This document shows positions 40,297 to 48,284 of a stretch of DNA of 64,000 bases, in pieces. The notes below the pieces were generated by a model that saw nothing but the letters and a program-made list of their open reading frames with translations, did not search any database and was not told the origin of the DNA. Each line of letters starts with the position of its first letter. Positions within the stretch are counted from its first letter, which is position 1. Origin of the DNA: Embleya sp040605455 (GTDB lineage: Bacteria; Actinomycetota; Actinomycetes; Streptomycetales; Streptomycetaceae); the NCBI RefSeq assembly GCF_040605455.1, contig NZ_JBEXCV010000031.1:3757-67756 (forward strand), given 5' to 3'. A program made the translations under genes and the position numbers.

Positions 40297-41466
40297 CTAC
40301 ATGGGGGCCGTCAGCGCTGCTCGCACCTGCCGGACGGCTCGTGCCGCCGACGCAGCAGCGCGCTCGATGTCGAGCGTGGTCGTGGCGTACCCGAGAGAGA
40401 AACGGAGTGTGGAGTCAGCCTCTTCCCGACTGCGTCCCATGGCGAGGAGCACGTGGCTCGGGCTAGGCGCGCCAGAGGAGCAAGCGCTCCCCTCTGACGC
40501 CGCCACGTCCGGCATCGCGGCGAGCACCGCATCCGCTGGCGCACCGTGGAACGTAATGCTGGTGACTCCAGGCAGCCGCATGCTGAGCGCGCCGTTGATC
40601 CGGCAATCGCCGACCTGCCCAACGAGCGACTCCTCCAGTGCGTCACGCAGCTGTTCGATTCGGGGAATCTCCGTGGCCAGAGCCCGCCGGGCGGCCTCGG
40701 CGGCGGCACCCGCGCCTGCGATGCCCGCCACGTTGTGTGTTCCGGCCCGCCAGCCTCGCTCCTGTCCGCCACCAAAGAGCAACGGGCGGTACGGCAAGGC
40801 GATACCGCGGCGTACGAACAGGGCGCCGACCCCCTGCGGGCCGCCGAACTTATGGGCGGACAGGGAGAGGAGGTCTACGTCCGTCTCCGCGAGGTCGATC
40901 GGGAGCCGGCCGATGAGTTGCGTGGCGTCCGTGTGGACGAGCGCTCCCGCGCGGTGGGAAGCCTCGACGATAGGTTCGAGTTCGGTGATTACCCCAGTCT
41001 CGTTGTTGGCTGCCATCAGCGACACGACTGCCACTTCACCGGTGGTCAGACTCGCGCGGAGGGCATCCAGGTCGACCAGGCCGTCCTCATCGACGCGCAA
41101 CAGCATCAGGGATCCGGGGCTGCCAAAGGTGATGGCCTTGGCAGTCTCCAAAACCGCCGGATGCTCGACCGTGCTCGTGACCAGTCGACCACCGATCTCG
41201 AATGCTGCCCGCAGGGCCAGGTTGTTGGCTTCTGTGGCCCCGGAGGTGAAAACGATCTCGCCGTGGGAGCAGTTCAAGAGTTCAGCTACCTGCCGGCGCG
41301 CCAGATCGACGCGGTCGGCCGCGTCACGGCCGGAGCGATGGGTGCTAGAAGCGTTGCCGACGGCGCTCATGGCCTCGACCGCTGCCTTGAGGGCTTCTGG
41401 TCGTGCCGGCGCGGTGGCGTTGTAGTCGAGGTAGGCCGGATCCGAGCTAGGTGACTGAAACGTCAC
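40297..41466 (-). CDS. sspA: SspA-like cysteine desulfurase (NifS/IscS family)
   Basis: Predicted 389-aa PLP enzyme that takes sulfur from cysteine. It starts PAYLDYNATAPARPEALKAA, has the PLP-binding Lys in DLLSLSAHKFGGPQGVGALF, and the catalytic Cys in SEGSACSSGAPSPSHVLLAMG, all standard for NifS-like desulfurases. No iscU or suf genes are near. As the first gene of the sspA-B-C-D operon, it is the probable sulfur donor for DNA phosphorothioation. GTG start at 41466; a -10-like TAGAAT lies close upstream. Housekeeping desulfurase is a formal alternative, but the operon context argues against it. Confidence 0.9.
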   Translation of the reverse strand: MTFQSPSSDPAYLDYNATAPARPEALKAAVEAMSAVGNASSTHRSGRDAADRVDLARRQVAELLNCSHGEIVFTSGATEANNLALRAAFEIGGRLVTSTVEHPAVLETAKAITFGSPGSLMLLRVDEDGLVDLDALRASLTTGEVAVVSLMAANNETGVITELEPIVEASHRAGALVHTDATQLIGRLPIDLAETDVDLLSLSAHKFGGPQGVGALFVRRGIALPYRPLLFGGGQERGWRAGTHNVAGIAGAGAAAEAARRALATEIPRIEQLRDALEESLVGQVGDCRINGALSMRLPGVTSITFHGAPADAVLAAMPDVAASEGSACSSGAPSPSHVLLAMGRSREEADSTLRFSLGYATTTLDIERAAASAARAVRQVRAALTAPM

Positions 41467-41928
41467 AGTTCACCCCGTTTCGCTCTATTCTAGCCGCTCT
41501 TCATCAACTGGCGGCGAATCTCGTCCGGTACGAAACCCTCCACCAGTAGTAAGGAGATCCTAGCCGGAGCGAAGGACAAACGAAGGCGAGGCATGAACTT
41601 CAGCCCCCGGCAATGACTCCCAATGACCGAAATAAAACAAATGTTCCCTTGGATGGGATGTGCCTCGTAGCGATGCGAATTCCCTTGCGGAAACCGGTAG
41701 TTCGGGCAAGTGTGACCTGAGTGGTTTGCCGAGTCGACCAGAACTCGCAGTAGAGCCCAGAGGTTCGGGGGCCGGACCTTGGCTGACGGGTCTAGGGTCT
41801 GATCTCAGAGTGAGGGGCGAGCTGGTCGCGTGCCGCTGTGCCAAGGGGCGGGCGAATGGACAGGGGCTGAGGGTGGGAGCTGGAGAAGCAAGTCGCGGTG
41901 TGCAGACGCAGACAGGGCGATACGTGTC
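41467..41928. promoter_or_regulatory. Divergent promoter region between sspA and the helicase operon
   Basis: About 460 bp without a gene. On the minus strand TAGAAT at 41487-41492 (read TAGAAT toward sspA) is a good -10 about 20 bp from the sspA start; no convincing -35 is 16-18 bp further. On the plus strand no clear promoter is visible before the helicase gene. GC content dips near 41560-41660. The long spacer suggests regulation of both operons from here. Confidence 0.5.
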
Positions 41929-43548
41929 GTGACCGGATCTCCAGGTATTGCCTTCGCATCCGTGCTGAACAGCGCGCCTCTTTCGTACGTGCGGGGTCTT
42001 CTCGGCCAGCATGCCTGTGACCTGCTGGACCTTCTGCACAAGGGAGAAGACGCAGACGAGAAGCTGCGCCTGGTCGCAGCCTCGGCTGTTTCTCCGGAGC
42101 GACTCATCGGCGACCCCGAGGAGCGCACGCAGCTCTTGCGGTTCTTGCCCGAGGAAAAGCTCGCAGAACTCGCTAGCCGCCTCGGTGTCGACCACTCCAC
42201 GAGCTCCGGCACCCTCCTCGCGGCCCTGCCGTGGACCACCGAACAGCAGCGCACCCTTCTCGGCTTCCTGGGCCTCGTCGTCGACCGTGCCCCCGAGCTA
42301 CCGGTCTCCTTCCGCAGCGCCACTGCGCCGCTGTACGGGATGTTCCCCCATCAGCGACTCGCGGCCAACAGTGTCCAGCGCATGCTTTACTCCGGAGAGC
42401 GCAGGGTCCTGCTGCACCTGCCCACTGGTGTCGGCAAGACACGCACAGCCATGAATCTCATCAGCGACCACCTGCGCCGGCACGAGCCGACCGTCGTGGT
42501 GTGGCTGGCCAGGGGACGAGAACTACTGGAGCAAGCGGCACTCGAGTTCGAAAAGGCATGGGCCTCACTCGGCAACCGTGAGGTGACCGTGGCCCGGATG
42601 TGGGGAGACGCGCCGACCGACCTCACGGCGATTGAGGACGGCCTCATCGTCCTGGGCCTCGACAAGGCCAACGCCGCAGCAAACGCCGACCCGACGTTCC
42701 TCGACCGCCTCGGCGTGCGCACCACTCTCACCACCTTCGACGAAGCCCATCAGGCGATCGCCCCGACCTACCGCAGAGTCGTCGACGCTCTCACACTGCG
42801 TAGCGACTCAAGTTTGTTGGGGATGACGGCGACCCCTGGACGGACATGGGCCGACATCGACGAGGATGAGCGGCTGTCCGACTTCTTCGCACGCCAGAAG
42901 GTCATGCTGAAGATCGACGGATACGACAGCCCCGTTACGGCCCTGATCGAACAGGGTTACCTCGCTCGGTCGAACTTCCGCACCGTAGCCGCTGACTCAG
43001 GCATGCTCCTCAGTACCCGGGACAAACAGGCCCTCGCCGCCTCGTTCGACATCCCCGACGAATTGATGACGAAGCTCGCAGAGAGCGTGCAGTGGAACTT
43101 GCAGGTCGTCGATACCGTGCTCGACCTCAGCGAGCGACACCGGCGGATCCTCCTCTTTGCTGCATCCGTCGAGCACAGCCGCCTGCTTGTTGCGATTCTC
43201 TCCGTCTTCGGTCTCGATGCCGATCAAGTAACTGCCGAGTCCTCGCCGCGACACCGAGACCGGGTCATCGCCCGCTTCAAGGGGCCTGGCACTCGGCCGA
43301 TGGTTCTATCAAACTTCGGCGTCCTGACCACAGGTTTCGATGCTCCTGCTGCAAGTGCCGTGGTCATCGCCCGCCCCACCCGGTCTCTGGTCCTCTACAG
43401 CCAGATGGTGGGTCGGGTCATCCGTGGACCTAAGGCGGGCGGAACCGCCACCTGCGACATCGTCACGGTCGTCGATCCCGCGCTCCCGGGCTTCGGAGAC
43501 GTGGCGGAAGCATTCACCAACTGGGAGGACGTGTGGAACACCCGGTGA
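41929..43548 (+). CDS. DEAH-box superfamily-2 helicase (SspF-like)
   Basis: Predicted 539-aa helicase. About 130 residues of unassigned helical sequence precede the core. Walker A is LHLPTGVGKTRTA (164-175), motif II is DEAH (271-274, TTFDEAHQAI), motif III SAT-like LLGMTATPGRTW, and the C-terminal lobe carries LSNFGVLTTGFDAPAASAVV and LYSQMVGRVIRGP. This is the compact type of ATP-dependent translocase common in defence operons. GTG at 41929 was chosen because CAGGG is positioned upstream; a frame extension to 41830 is possible but not protein-like. Its stop overlaps the next gene. Divergent from sspA, it heads the three-gene operon that may restrict unmodified DNA. Confidence 0.84.
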   Translation: MTGSPGIAFASVLNSAPLSYVRGLLGQHACDLLDLLHKGEDADEKLRLVAASAVSPERLIGDPEERTQLLRFLPEEKLAELASRLGVDHSTSSGTLLAALPWTTEQQRTLLGFLGLVVDRAPELPVSFRSATAPLYGMFPHQRLAANSVQRMLYSGERRVLLHLPTGVGKTRTAMNLISDHLRRHEPTVVVWLARGRELLEQAALEFEKAWASLGNREVTVARMWGDAPTDLTAIEDGLIVLGLDKANAAANADPTFLDRLGVRTTLTTFDEAHQAIAPTYRRVVDALTLRSDSSLLGMTATPGRTWADIDEDERLSDFFARQKVMLKIDGYDSPVTALIEQGYLARSNFRTVAADSGMLLSTRDKQALAASFDIPDELMTKLAESVQWNLQVVDTVLDLSERHRRILLFAASVEHSRLLVAILSVFGLDADQVTAESSPRHRDRVIARFKGPGTRPMVLSNFGVLTTGFDAPAASAVVIARPTRSLVLYSQMVGRVIRGPKAGGTATCDIVTVVDPALPGFGDVAEAFTNWEDVWNTR

Positions 43549-45413
43549 CATCCAAGTACTCGATCGTCACATCCGATCTGACGGTCAAAGCCCTGCAGGA
43601 CAGCGGCTACAAGTCGACGGCCCATGCCATTGCCGAACTCATCGACAACGGCCTTGAAGCCAAGGCTGACCTTGTCGAACTCTTCGTCGTCGAGTCGATG
43701 GACCGCCCCTCCCATCGGGCCCGCTACCGTGTCGAGAAGATCGCGGTCCTCGACAACGGCTCCGGCATGGATCCCGAGACCCTGCGGCAGTCACTGCGCT
43801 TCGGGGCTGGTACTCGTGGGGATCGCAAGGGGATCGGCCGCTTCGGTGTCGGCCTACCGAACTCCAGCATCTCGCAGTGCGACCGGGTCGACGTCTGGTC
43901 CTGGACCAACGGCCCCCAGAACGCTCTCCATACCTACCTCGACCTCCAGGAGATCTCTCAGGGGCTTGAGGAGGTCCCCGAGCCCAAGCTGGACGCTGTG
44001 CCCGACGAGTGGCAGGCTCTCTCCGAAGGTCTCGGCACGTCCGGCACCCTGGTGCAGTGGACCGCTCTTGAGCGGGTCCAGTGGCGCGGTGCCGAGGCCA
44101 CTATCGCCAACACCGAGAGCTTGATCGGTCGTATTTACCGACGGCTGATCATGAAGGGCAAGCGGATCAAGCTTGTCCCGGTACGCGGCTGGGTCCAGCT
44201 GCCCGGCGTCCGGGACACCCGCCCCAACGACCCGTTGTACCTCATGGCGCCGAGTGCCACTCCGCACCCCTTCGATGGCAAGCCGATGTTTCGTGCTCAC
44301 GGCGCCGGAAACGTTGGCCAGGTTGGTGTCGAGCGGTTCGTGGTCAAGGGCGTGGATGGGGAGGAGTACCCCGTCTTCGTCCGGTCTTCGATCGCCGTTC
44401 AGTCCGCCCGCCGCACCGACATCGCAGGTGAGGCGTGGCCTCCGAACGTGCCGACCAGCCTCAAGCCTGGTGACACCCCGTGGGGCAAGCACGCAGCTCG
44501 GAATCAGGGAATCTCCCTCATACGCGCAGACCGGGAACTGGATCTCGATACCGGGTGGATCAACTCCTATGACACGCGTGAACGTTGGTGGGGGGTGGAG
44601 ATCGACTTCCCGCCAGGCCTCGACGAGGTCTTCGGAGTCACCAACAACAAGCAGTCCGCAACGATCTTCTCCAGCCTCGCCCACTTCAACTGGCGAGAGG
44701 AGGCGGCCGGCCTGTCATGGGACGAATTCCGGGAGGCATTGCGCGAGGAGGGAAATCCGCGCCTTCCCCTCATCGAGATCGTCTACCACATTCGCGAGAA
44801 GCTCCTCGGCAAGCTGCGCTCCGACCTGGAAGACCAGACGCAGGGCACAGGTACGAGCCGCAAGCGCCACGAGGTGGTCGAAGTCCAGGCCGAGACTGCA
44901 GTCAAGCGCCGACGAGCAGAGAGCCGGCCGAGCCTGACCGACCAGCTCGCTGAGGAGAGCACCGAAGAGGAGAGCAAGCAGCTCCAGTACGAGAGCCTGG
45001 TCGAAACGCACCGCTACACCCCGGCCGACGCCCAGCGCATCATCGAAGAAACAATGTCGCAGGGCAAGCATGTCCGGCTCCTGACCAGCCGCAATCCCGA
45101 CTCCCCCGCCTTCTTTAGTGTCGAATACATCCCCGGCATGCTCCAGGTCGCCCTCAATATGGACCACCCGGTCTACAACGACCTGATTGCTGTCCTCGAC
45201 GGGGACATCGAGGGTGCGAGCCGCGAGGAGCTCGCTGAACGCCTCACCGCTGCAGCCGGTGCTTTCAAACTTCTGCTGATTTCCTGGGCCCGGTTTGAGG
45301 ACGAGCAGCCGGAGAAGCCGCGCGAGCGCGCCAAGAAGATGCGGCAGGACTGGGGCCGCCTCGCCAGCGAATTTCTCGGAGCCAGCGATGCCGACGACGA
45401 GGACGACGAGTGA
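43533..45413 (+). CDS. GHKL-type ATPase (MORC/Hsp90-like), SspG-like
   Basis: Predicted 626-aa protein. The N-terminal GHKL fold has all three boxes: AHAIAELIDNGLEAKAD (N-box, 31-46), VLDNGSGMDPETLRQSLRFG (G1) and GIGRFGVGLPNSSIS (G2). MORC/Hsp90-like sequence runs to about residue 440; a charged linker (RKRHEVVEVQAETAVKRRR) and a C-terminal helical domain end the protein. Such ATPases clamp or compact DNA. The GTG at 43533 has GGGAGG four bases upstream and overlaps the helicase stop by 16 bp; GTG at 43545 overlaps it by 4. The 3' end overlaps the PLD gene (GTGA), so the three are translated together. Confidence 0.84.
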   Translation: MEHPVTSKYSIVTSDLTVKALQDSGYKSTAHAIAELIDNGLEAKADLVELFVVESMDRPSHRARYRVEKIAVLDNGSGMDPETLRQSLRFGAGTRGDRKGIGRFGVGLPNSSISQCDRVDVWSWTNGPQNALHTYLDLQEISQGLEEVPEPKLDAVPDEWQALSEGLGTSGTLVQWTALERVQWRGAEATIANTESLIGRIYRRLIMKGKRIKLVPVRGWVQLPGVRDTRPNDPLYLMAPSATPHPFDGKPMFRAHGAGNVGQVGVERFVVKGVDGEEYPVFVRSSIAVQSARRTDIAGEAWPPNVPTSLKPGDTPWGKHAARNQGISLIRADRELDLDTGWINSYDTRERWWGVEIDFPPGLDEVFGVTNNKQSATIFSSLAHFNWREEAAGLSWDEFREALREEGNPRLPLIEIVYHIREKLLGKLRSDLEDQTQGTGTSRKRHEVVEVQAETAVKRRRAESRPSLTDQLAEESTEEESKQLQYESLVETHRYTPADAQRIIEETMSQGKHVRLLTSRNPDSPAFFSVEYIPGMLQVALNMDHPVYNDLIAVLDGDIEGASREELAERLTAAAGAFKLLLISWARFEDEQPEKPRERAKKMRQDWGRLASEFLGASDADDEDDE

Positions 45414-46321
45414 CGACCGACCACGTCTGGCGCCAGATCGAACAGCTCCTGGGCACGGCGACCAACAGCGTCATCCTGGTAGCGCCCTTCATCAAGAAGG
45501 AGACCTTCCGGGCTGCGCTTGACGCGATACCCGCCGGAGTCCAGAAGATCACGTGCATCACCCGCTGGTCCGTACCCGAGGTCGCCGCTGGCGTATCCGA
45601 CCCGGAGATCGCCGAACTGGCAGAGCAGGACGGCCGCGCGGTCGTCCTGCTCTGCCACAACCTGCACGCAAAGCTGTACGTGGCCGACGACCGTTGTCTC
45701 GTGGGGTCCGCCAACCTCACTGGCAAGGCCACCGGTCGAGTTCCGGCAGCCAACGTCGAGCTCCTTGTGGAGGCCGACGTGGCCCATCCCGAAGTGCAGC
45801 GGGTACTTGATGCGATCGAGGGCGCCGCGGTGCCCGGGACGGTGCAACTGGCCGAGCAGTTACGCGAGCAGGCGAGCCTCATGCATAGCGACGAGGACAG
45901 CCCCCGCGTCCTCGTACCAGGCCAGGACAGGCAGCCGGCACGCTGGCTTCCGGAGACCCGAAACCCGGAACGGCTCTACCGTGTCTACAACGGACGCCAC
46001 CGCCACATCGGTAGCGACGTGCTCGCCGGCGTACTCCGCGATCTTGCGCACCTCGACATCGGTCCCGGGTTCGACGAGCAGGCGTTCGGTTCAGCAGTCC
46101 TTGCCCGCCTCCGCGCGATGCCCGAACTGCACGCCCTGACGGCAGCCGGGCGGATGAACCTGGGCGACGCGCAGGCGGACCTGGCCGCAACAGGAGACTT
46201 CACGGCTGAGCAGGCGCAGCGCGCAGTCGAGACGATCGCAGCGTGGCTGGGCTACTTCGATGAGGTCCACCTCGTGCCCGTCGGCCCCTGGGAGATTCGT
46301 CAGGGCAAGGAACTCACCTAG
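45410..46321 (+). CDS. Phospholipase-D-like nuclease (SspH-like)
   Basis: Predicted 303-aa protein with one HKD motif: HNLHAKLYVADDRCLVGSAN, the H86-x-K88 pair and GSAN at 99-102. One HKD per chain implies a dimer that makes one active site, as in Nuc-type PLD nucleases. The N-terminus VILVAPFIKKETFRAALD is the usual PLD scaffold. The C-terminal half is helical with no assigned domain. The GTG overlaps the GHKL stop by 4 bp, so it is the third gene of the operon. From its family and context it is the likely DNA-damaging partner of the helicase and GHKL ATPase; direct activity is unproven. Confidence 0.84.
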   Translation: MTTDHVWRQIEQLLGTATNSVILVAPFIKKETFRAALDAIPAGVQKITCITRWSVPEVAAGVSDPEIAELAEQDGRAVVLLCHNLHAKLYVADDRCLVGSANLTGKATGRVPAANVELLVEADVAHPEVQRVLDAIEGAAVPGTVQLAEQLREQASLMHSDEDSPRVLVPGQDRQPARWLPETRNPERLYRVYNGRHRHIGSDVLAGVLRDLAHLDIGPGFDEQAFGSAVLARLRAMPELHALTAAGRMNLGDAQADLAATGDFTAEQAQRAVETIAAWLGYFDEVHLVPVGPWEIRQGKELT

Positions 46322-46497
46322 AGGGAGCCACCTCACCGCAGAGGGTGGTCTGCGAGGCCTCGATGCTCTGGCGGACCACGCTCCGGGATCTCCGCCCGCC
46401 ACCAAGGCTCAGCACAGCCCGGGCAGCGCGATATCTTAATGGCGCCCCACCAACCAGGGCTTCGACGTGGTGCGCAAGGCGGAGAAGGTACCGGGAC

Positions 46498-47142
46498 ATG
46501 GCAGTAGCGCGGATCCCCTACCTGCTTGGCCACGCCGAGATCGCCGAGCTGTTCGGCGTCAAACGTCAGACCTCGGCGAAGTGGCGCGTCGACGGAACAC
46601 TGGGCCAGCCCGACCTTGTCGCGTCCGGCAACCCCTACTGGTTGCTGAACACCGTCCTCCGACTCGACGGCCATGCGGGCCGGCAGGTCGCCGAGCAACG
46701 CCTCAAGCACTACCAAGCGAGCATCCCGGGTGGCTACCGCGTCGACGACCGTGAGCTGCTACCCGTCATCCTGGGGATCCAGGAGGTCGCTCAGGTGCTA
46801 GGTGTTGATAGGCAGACCGTGTCTCGTCGGCGACACCGTAGACAGATCGCCGAGGCCGACCTCCTGCTCTCCCGGTCGCCGCTCTGGTTGCTCGATACGG
46901 TCGTAACGGACGCGCACGAGCGTGGGGCGGCTCTTGTTGCGGAGGAGGTTGAGCGGCTGAAGGCCGGTGAGCGGACGCCGCAAAAGCCGCGGGGCCGCAA
47001 GGTGGCATTGGAGCCCCGACCGCCCAAGAAGTCTCTGCCAGCGGCGCAGAGTTTCACGTCCGCTGAGCACGCCGAGGCTGTCGCCTTCCTCGGCGAGGTG
47101 CTCTCCGAGGGCCACACCACGGTGATCCGGCCGAAGCGGTAG
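46498..47142 (+). CDS. Protein with two tandem HTH-like units
   Basis: Predicted 214-aa basic protein with an internal duplication. Unit 1 (residues 6-58) reads HAEIAELFGVKRQTSAKWRV ... GNPYWLLNTVLRL; unit 2 (82-134) reads IQEVAQVLGVDRQTVSRRRH ... RSPLWLLDTVVTD. Both have the layout of a MerR/AlpA-type HTH plus a WLLDTV-like element. The tail is Lys/Pro-rich (PQKPRGRKVALEPRPPKKS). Likely a DNA-binding regulator for the island, perhaps a monomer that reads two half-sites. ATG at 46498 has GGAGAAGG 9-10 bases upstream. Separated from the PLD gene by 176 bp. No exact family recognised. Confidence 0.78.
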   Translation: MAVARIPYLLGHAEIAELFGVKRQTSAKWRVDGTLGQPDLVASGNPYWLLNTVLRLDGHAGRQVAEQRLKHYQASIPGGYRVDDRELLPVILGIQEVAQVLGVDRQTVSRRRHRRQIAEADLLLSRSPLWLLDTVVTDAHERGAALVAEEVERLKAGERTPQKPRGRKVALEPRPPKKSLPAAQSFTSAEHAEAVAFLGEVLSEGHTTVIRPKR

Positions 47143-47213
47143 AGGCACGCTGGCGAACGTCGGCGCAGCACATGCTCGTACGTCTGCATTGGCACCCTTA
47201 GTGGGAGAAACAG

Positions 47214-47241
47214 TTGACGATAGCAATTCTATCAATAGAAT
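47214..47241 (+). promoter_or_regulatory. AT-rich promoter with operator-like inverted repeat
   Basis: TTGACG (47214-47219) is followed after 16 bp by TAGAAT (47236-47241), close to the consensus -35/-10. An inverted repeat ATTCTAT-CA-ATAGAAT (47226-47241) overlaps the -10. This AT-rich block stands out from the ~65-70% GC surroundings. It lies about 120 bp before the PAPS-reductase-like gene at 47364. Confidence 0.72.
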
Positions 47242-47363
47242 CTCTCATGTCGAGTTCAGACTCTCACCAGGGGGCCCCTCATGTCACGCAGTATCTGTCA
47301 GGCGCCGGCATCTACCCGCGCTAGCGGCGCGTCATCCACAGGCTGTGCACGGGGAGCCAGCTC

Positions 47364-48155
47364 GTGAAGGTCATTTCTTACGGTGGCGGAGTGCAGTCGA
47401 CGGCCCTCCTCGCATTGGCTGCCGACGGCAAGATCGACTATCGAACGTTCTTGTTTGCCAACGTCGGTGACGACAGCGAGAACCCCGGCACCCTCAAGTA
47501 CCTCCGCGAGGTCGCAGCTCCGTACGCAGCCAAGGCCGGGCTCGACCTGCGCATCCTGGATCGCCGGCGCCGCGATGGAACCACCGAGACCCTTTGGCAA
47601 CGTCTCAATCGACCCGCTACCCGTTCCATCCCGATCCCGGTACGCATGGCCAATGGCGCGCCTGGTCGTAGGTCCTGCACGGCGGACTTCAAGATCAAGG
47701 TTGTCGGACGGTGGCTCCGTGGCGCAGGCGCTACCAAGAGCGATCCAGCAACGGTCGGCATCGGTATCTCTGTGGACGAGATTCACCGCGCCAACCGTCG
47801 TAGGTGCGAGGCGTATGAGGTGATCGAATACCCGTTGCTCGACCTCGGGCTGCGACGTGCCGACTGCCTGGAGATCATTGAGCGCGCTGGGCTCCCTGAG
47901 CCGCCCAAGAGCTCCTGCTTCTTCTGCCCGCTTCGCACTGTCGACGCCTGGAGGCGGCAGCGGATCGAAGAGCCCGAAGTGTTCGCACGTGCAGTGCAGT
48001 TGGAGGAGACACTCAACGCCCGCCGACGCGATCTCGGACGCGATCCTGCTTTCCTCACGCGCTATGGACGGCCTCTTCCCCTGGCGATCCCTGCGGCTGG
48101 CGCCAATGACGAGGACAAGGACGCTACCTGCGACTCTGGTTGGTGCATGACCTGA
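47364..48155 (+). CDS. Second PAPS-reductase-like (PP-loop) protein
   Basis: Predicted 263-aa protein. VISYGGGVQSTALLALA holds a PP-loop (SYGGGVQST) related to, but clearly distinct from, the SGGKDS loop of sspD. Cys residues that could hold a cluster are in RRSCTADFK, SSCFFCPLR and the C-terminal CDSGWC. Similar short PP-loop proteins are common in actinobacteria and their phages, function unknown. GTG at 47364 follows GGGGAG by about 7 bases. Behind its own AT-rich promoter and ended by a hairpin, it is a single-gene transcript beside the ssp island. Overlapping role with SspD is possible but unproven. Confidence 0.85.
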   Translation: MKVISYGGGVQSTALLALAADGKIDYRTFLFANVGDDSENPGTLKYLREVAAPYAAKAGLDLRILDRRRRDGTTETLWQRLNRPATRSIPIPVRMANGAPGRRSCTADFKIKVVGRWLRGAGATKSDPATVGIGISVDEIHRANRRRCEAYEVIEYPLLDLGLRRADCLEIIERAGLPEPPKSSCFFCPLRTVDAWRRQRIEEPEVFARAVQLEETLNARRRDLGRDPAFLTRYGRPLPLAIPAAGANDEDKDATCDSGWCMT

Positions 48156-48166
48156 GCGCACCAATA

Positions 48167-48209
48167 ACGGCCCTCAGCTCAGCGGCAATACCGCTGAGCT
48201 GAAGGCCGT
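48167..48209 (+). terminator. Hairpin terminator after the PP-loop gene
   Basis: ACGGCCCTCAGCTCAGCGG (48167-48185) pairs with 48191-48209 over 19 positions (one G-T wobble) around CAATA, 11 bp after the stop. No U-tract. Confidence 0.82.
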
Positions 48210-48284
48210 GTGTGCTGAACTGCCCCTCCCACACAACGGGGGAGCTCAGCTTGACCTGAACATCTTGTGGAAGGCCGCGATGCC

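Noticed and set aside
32661..41466. Classical Dnd system (dndABCDE) or BREX type 4
   Set aside because: No DndD or DndE and no PglZ or BrxL; the DUF4007 protein and gene order fit SspABCD.
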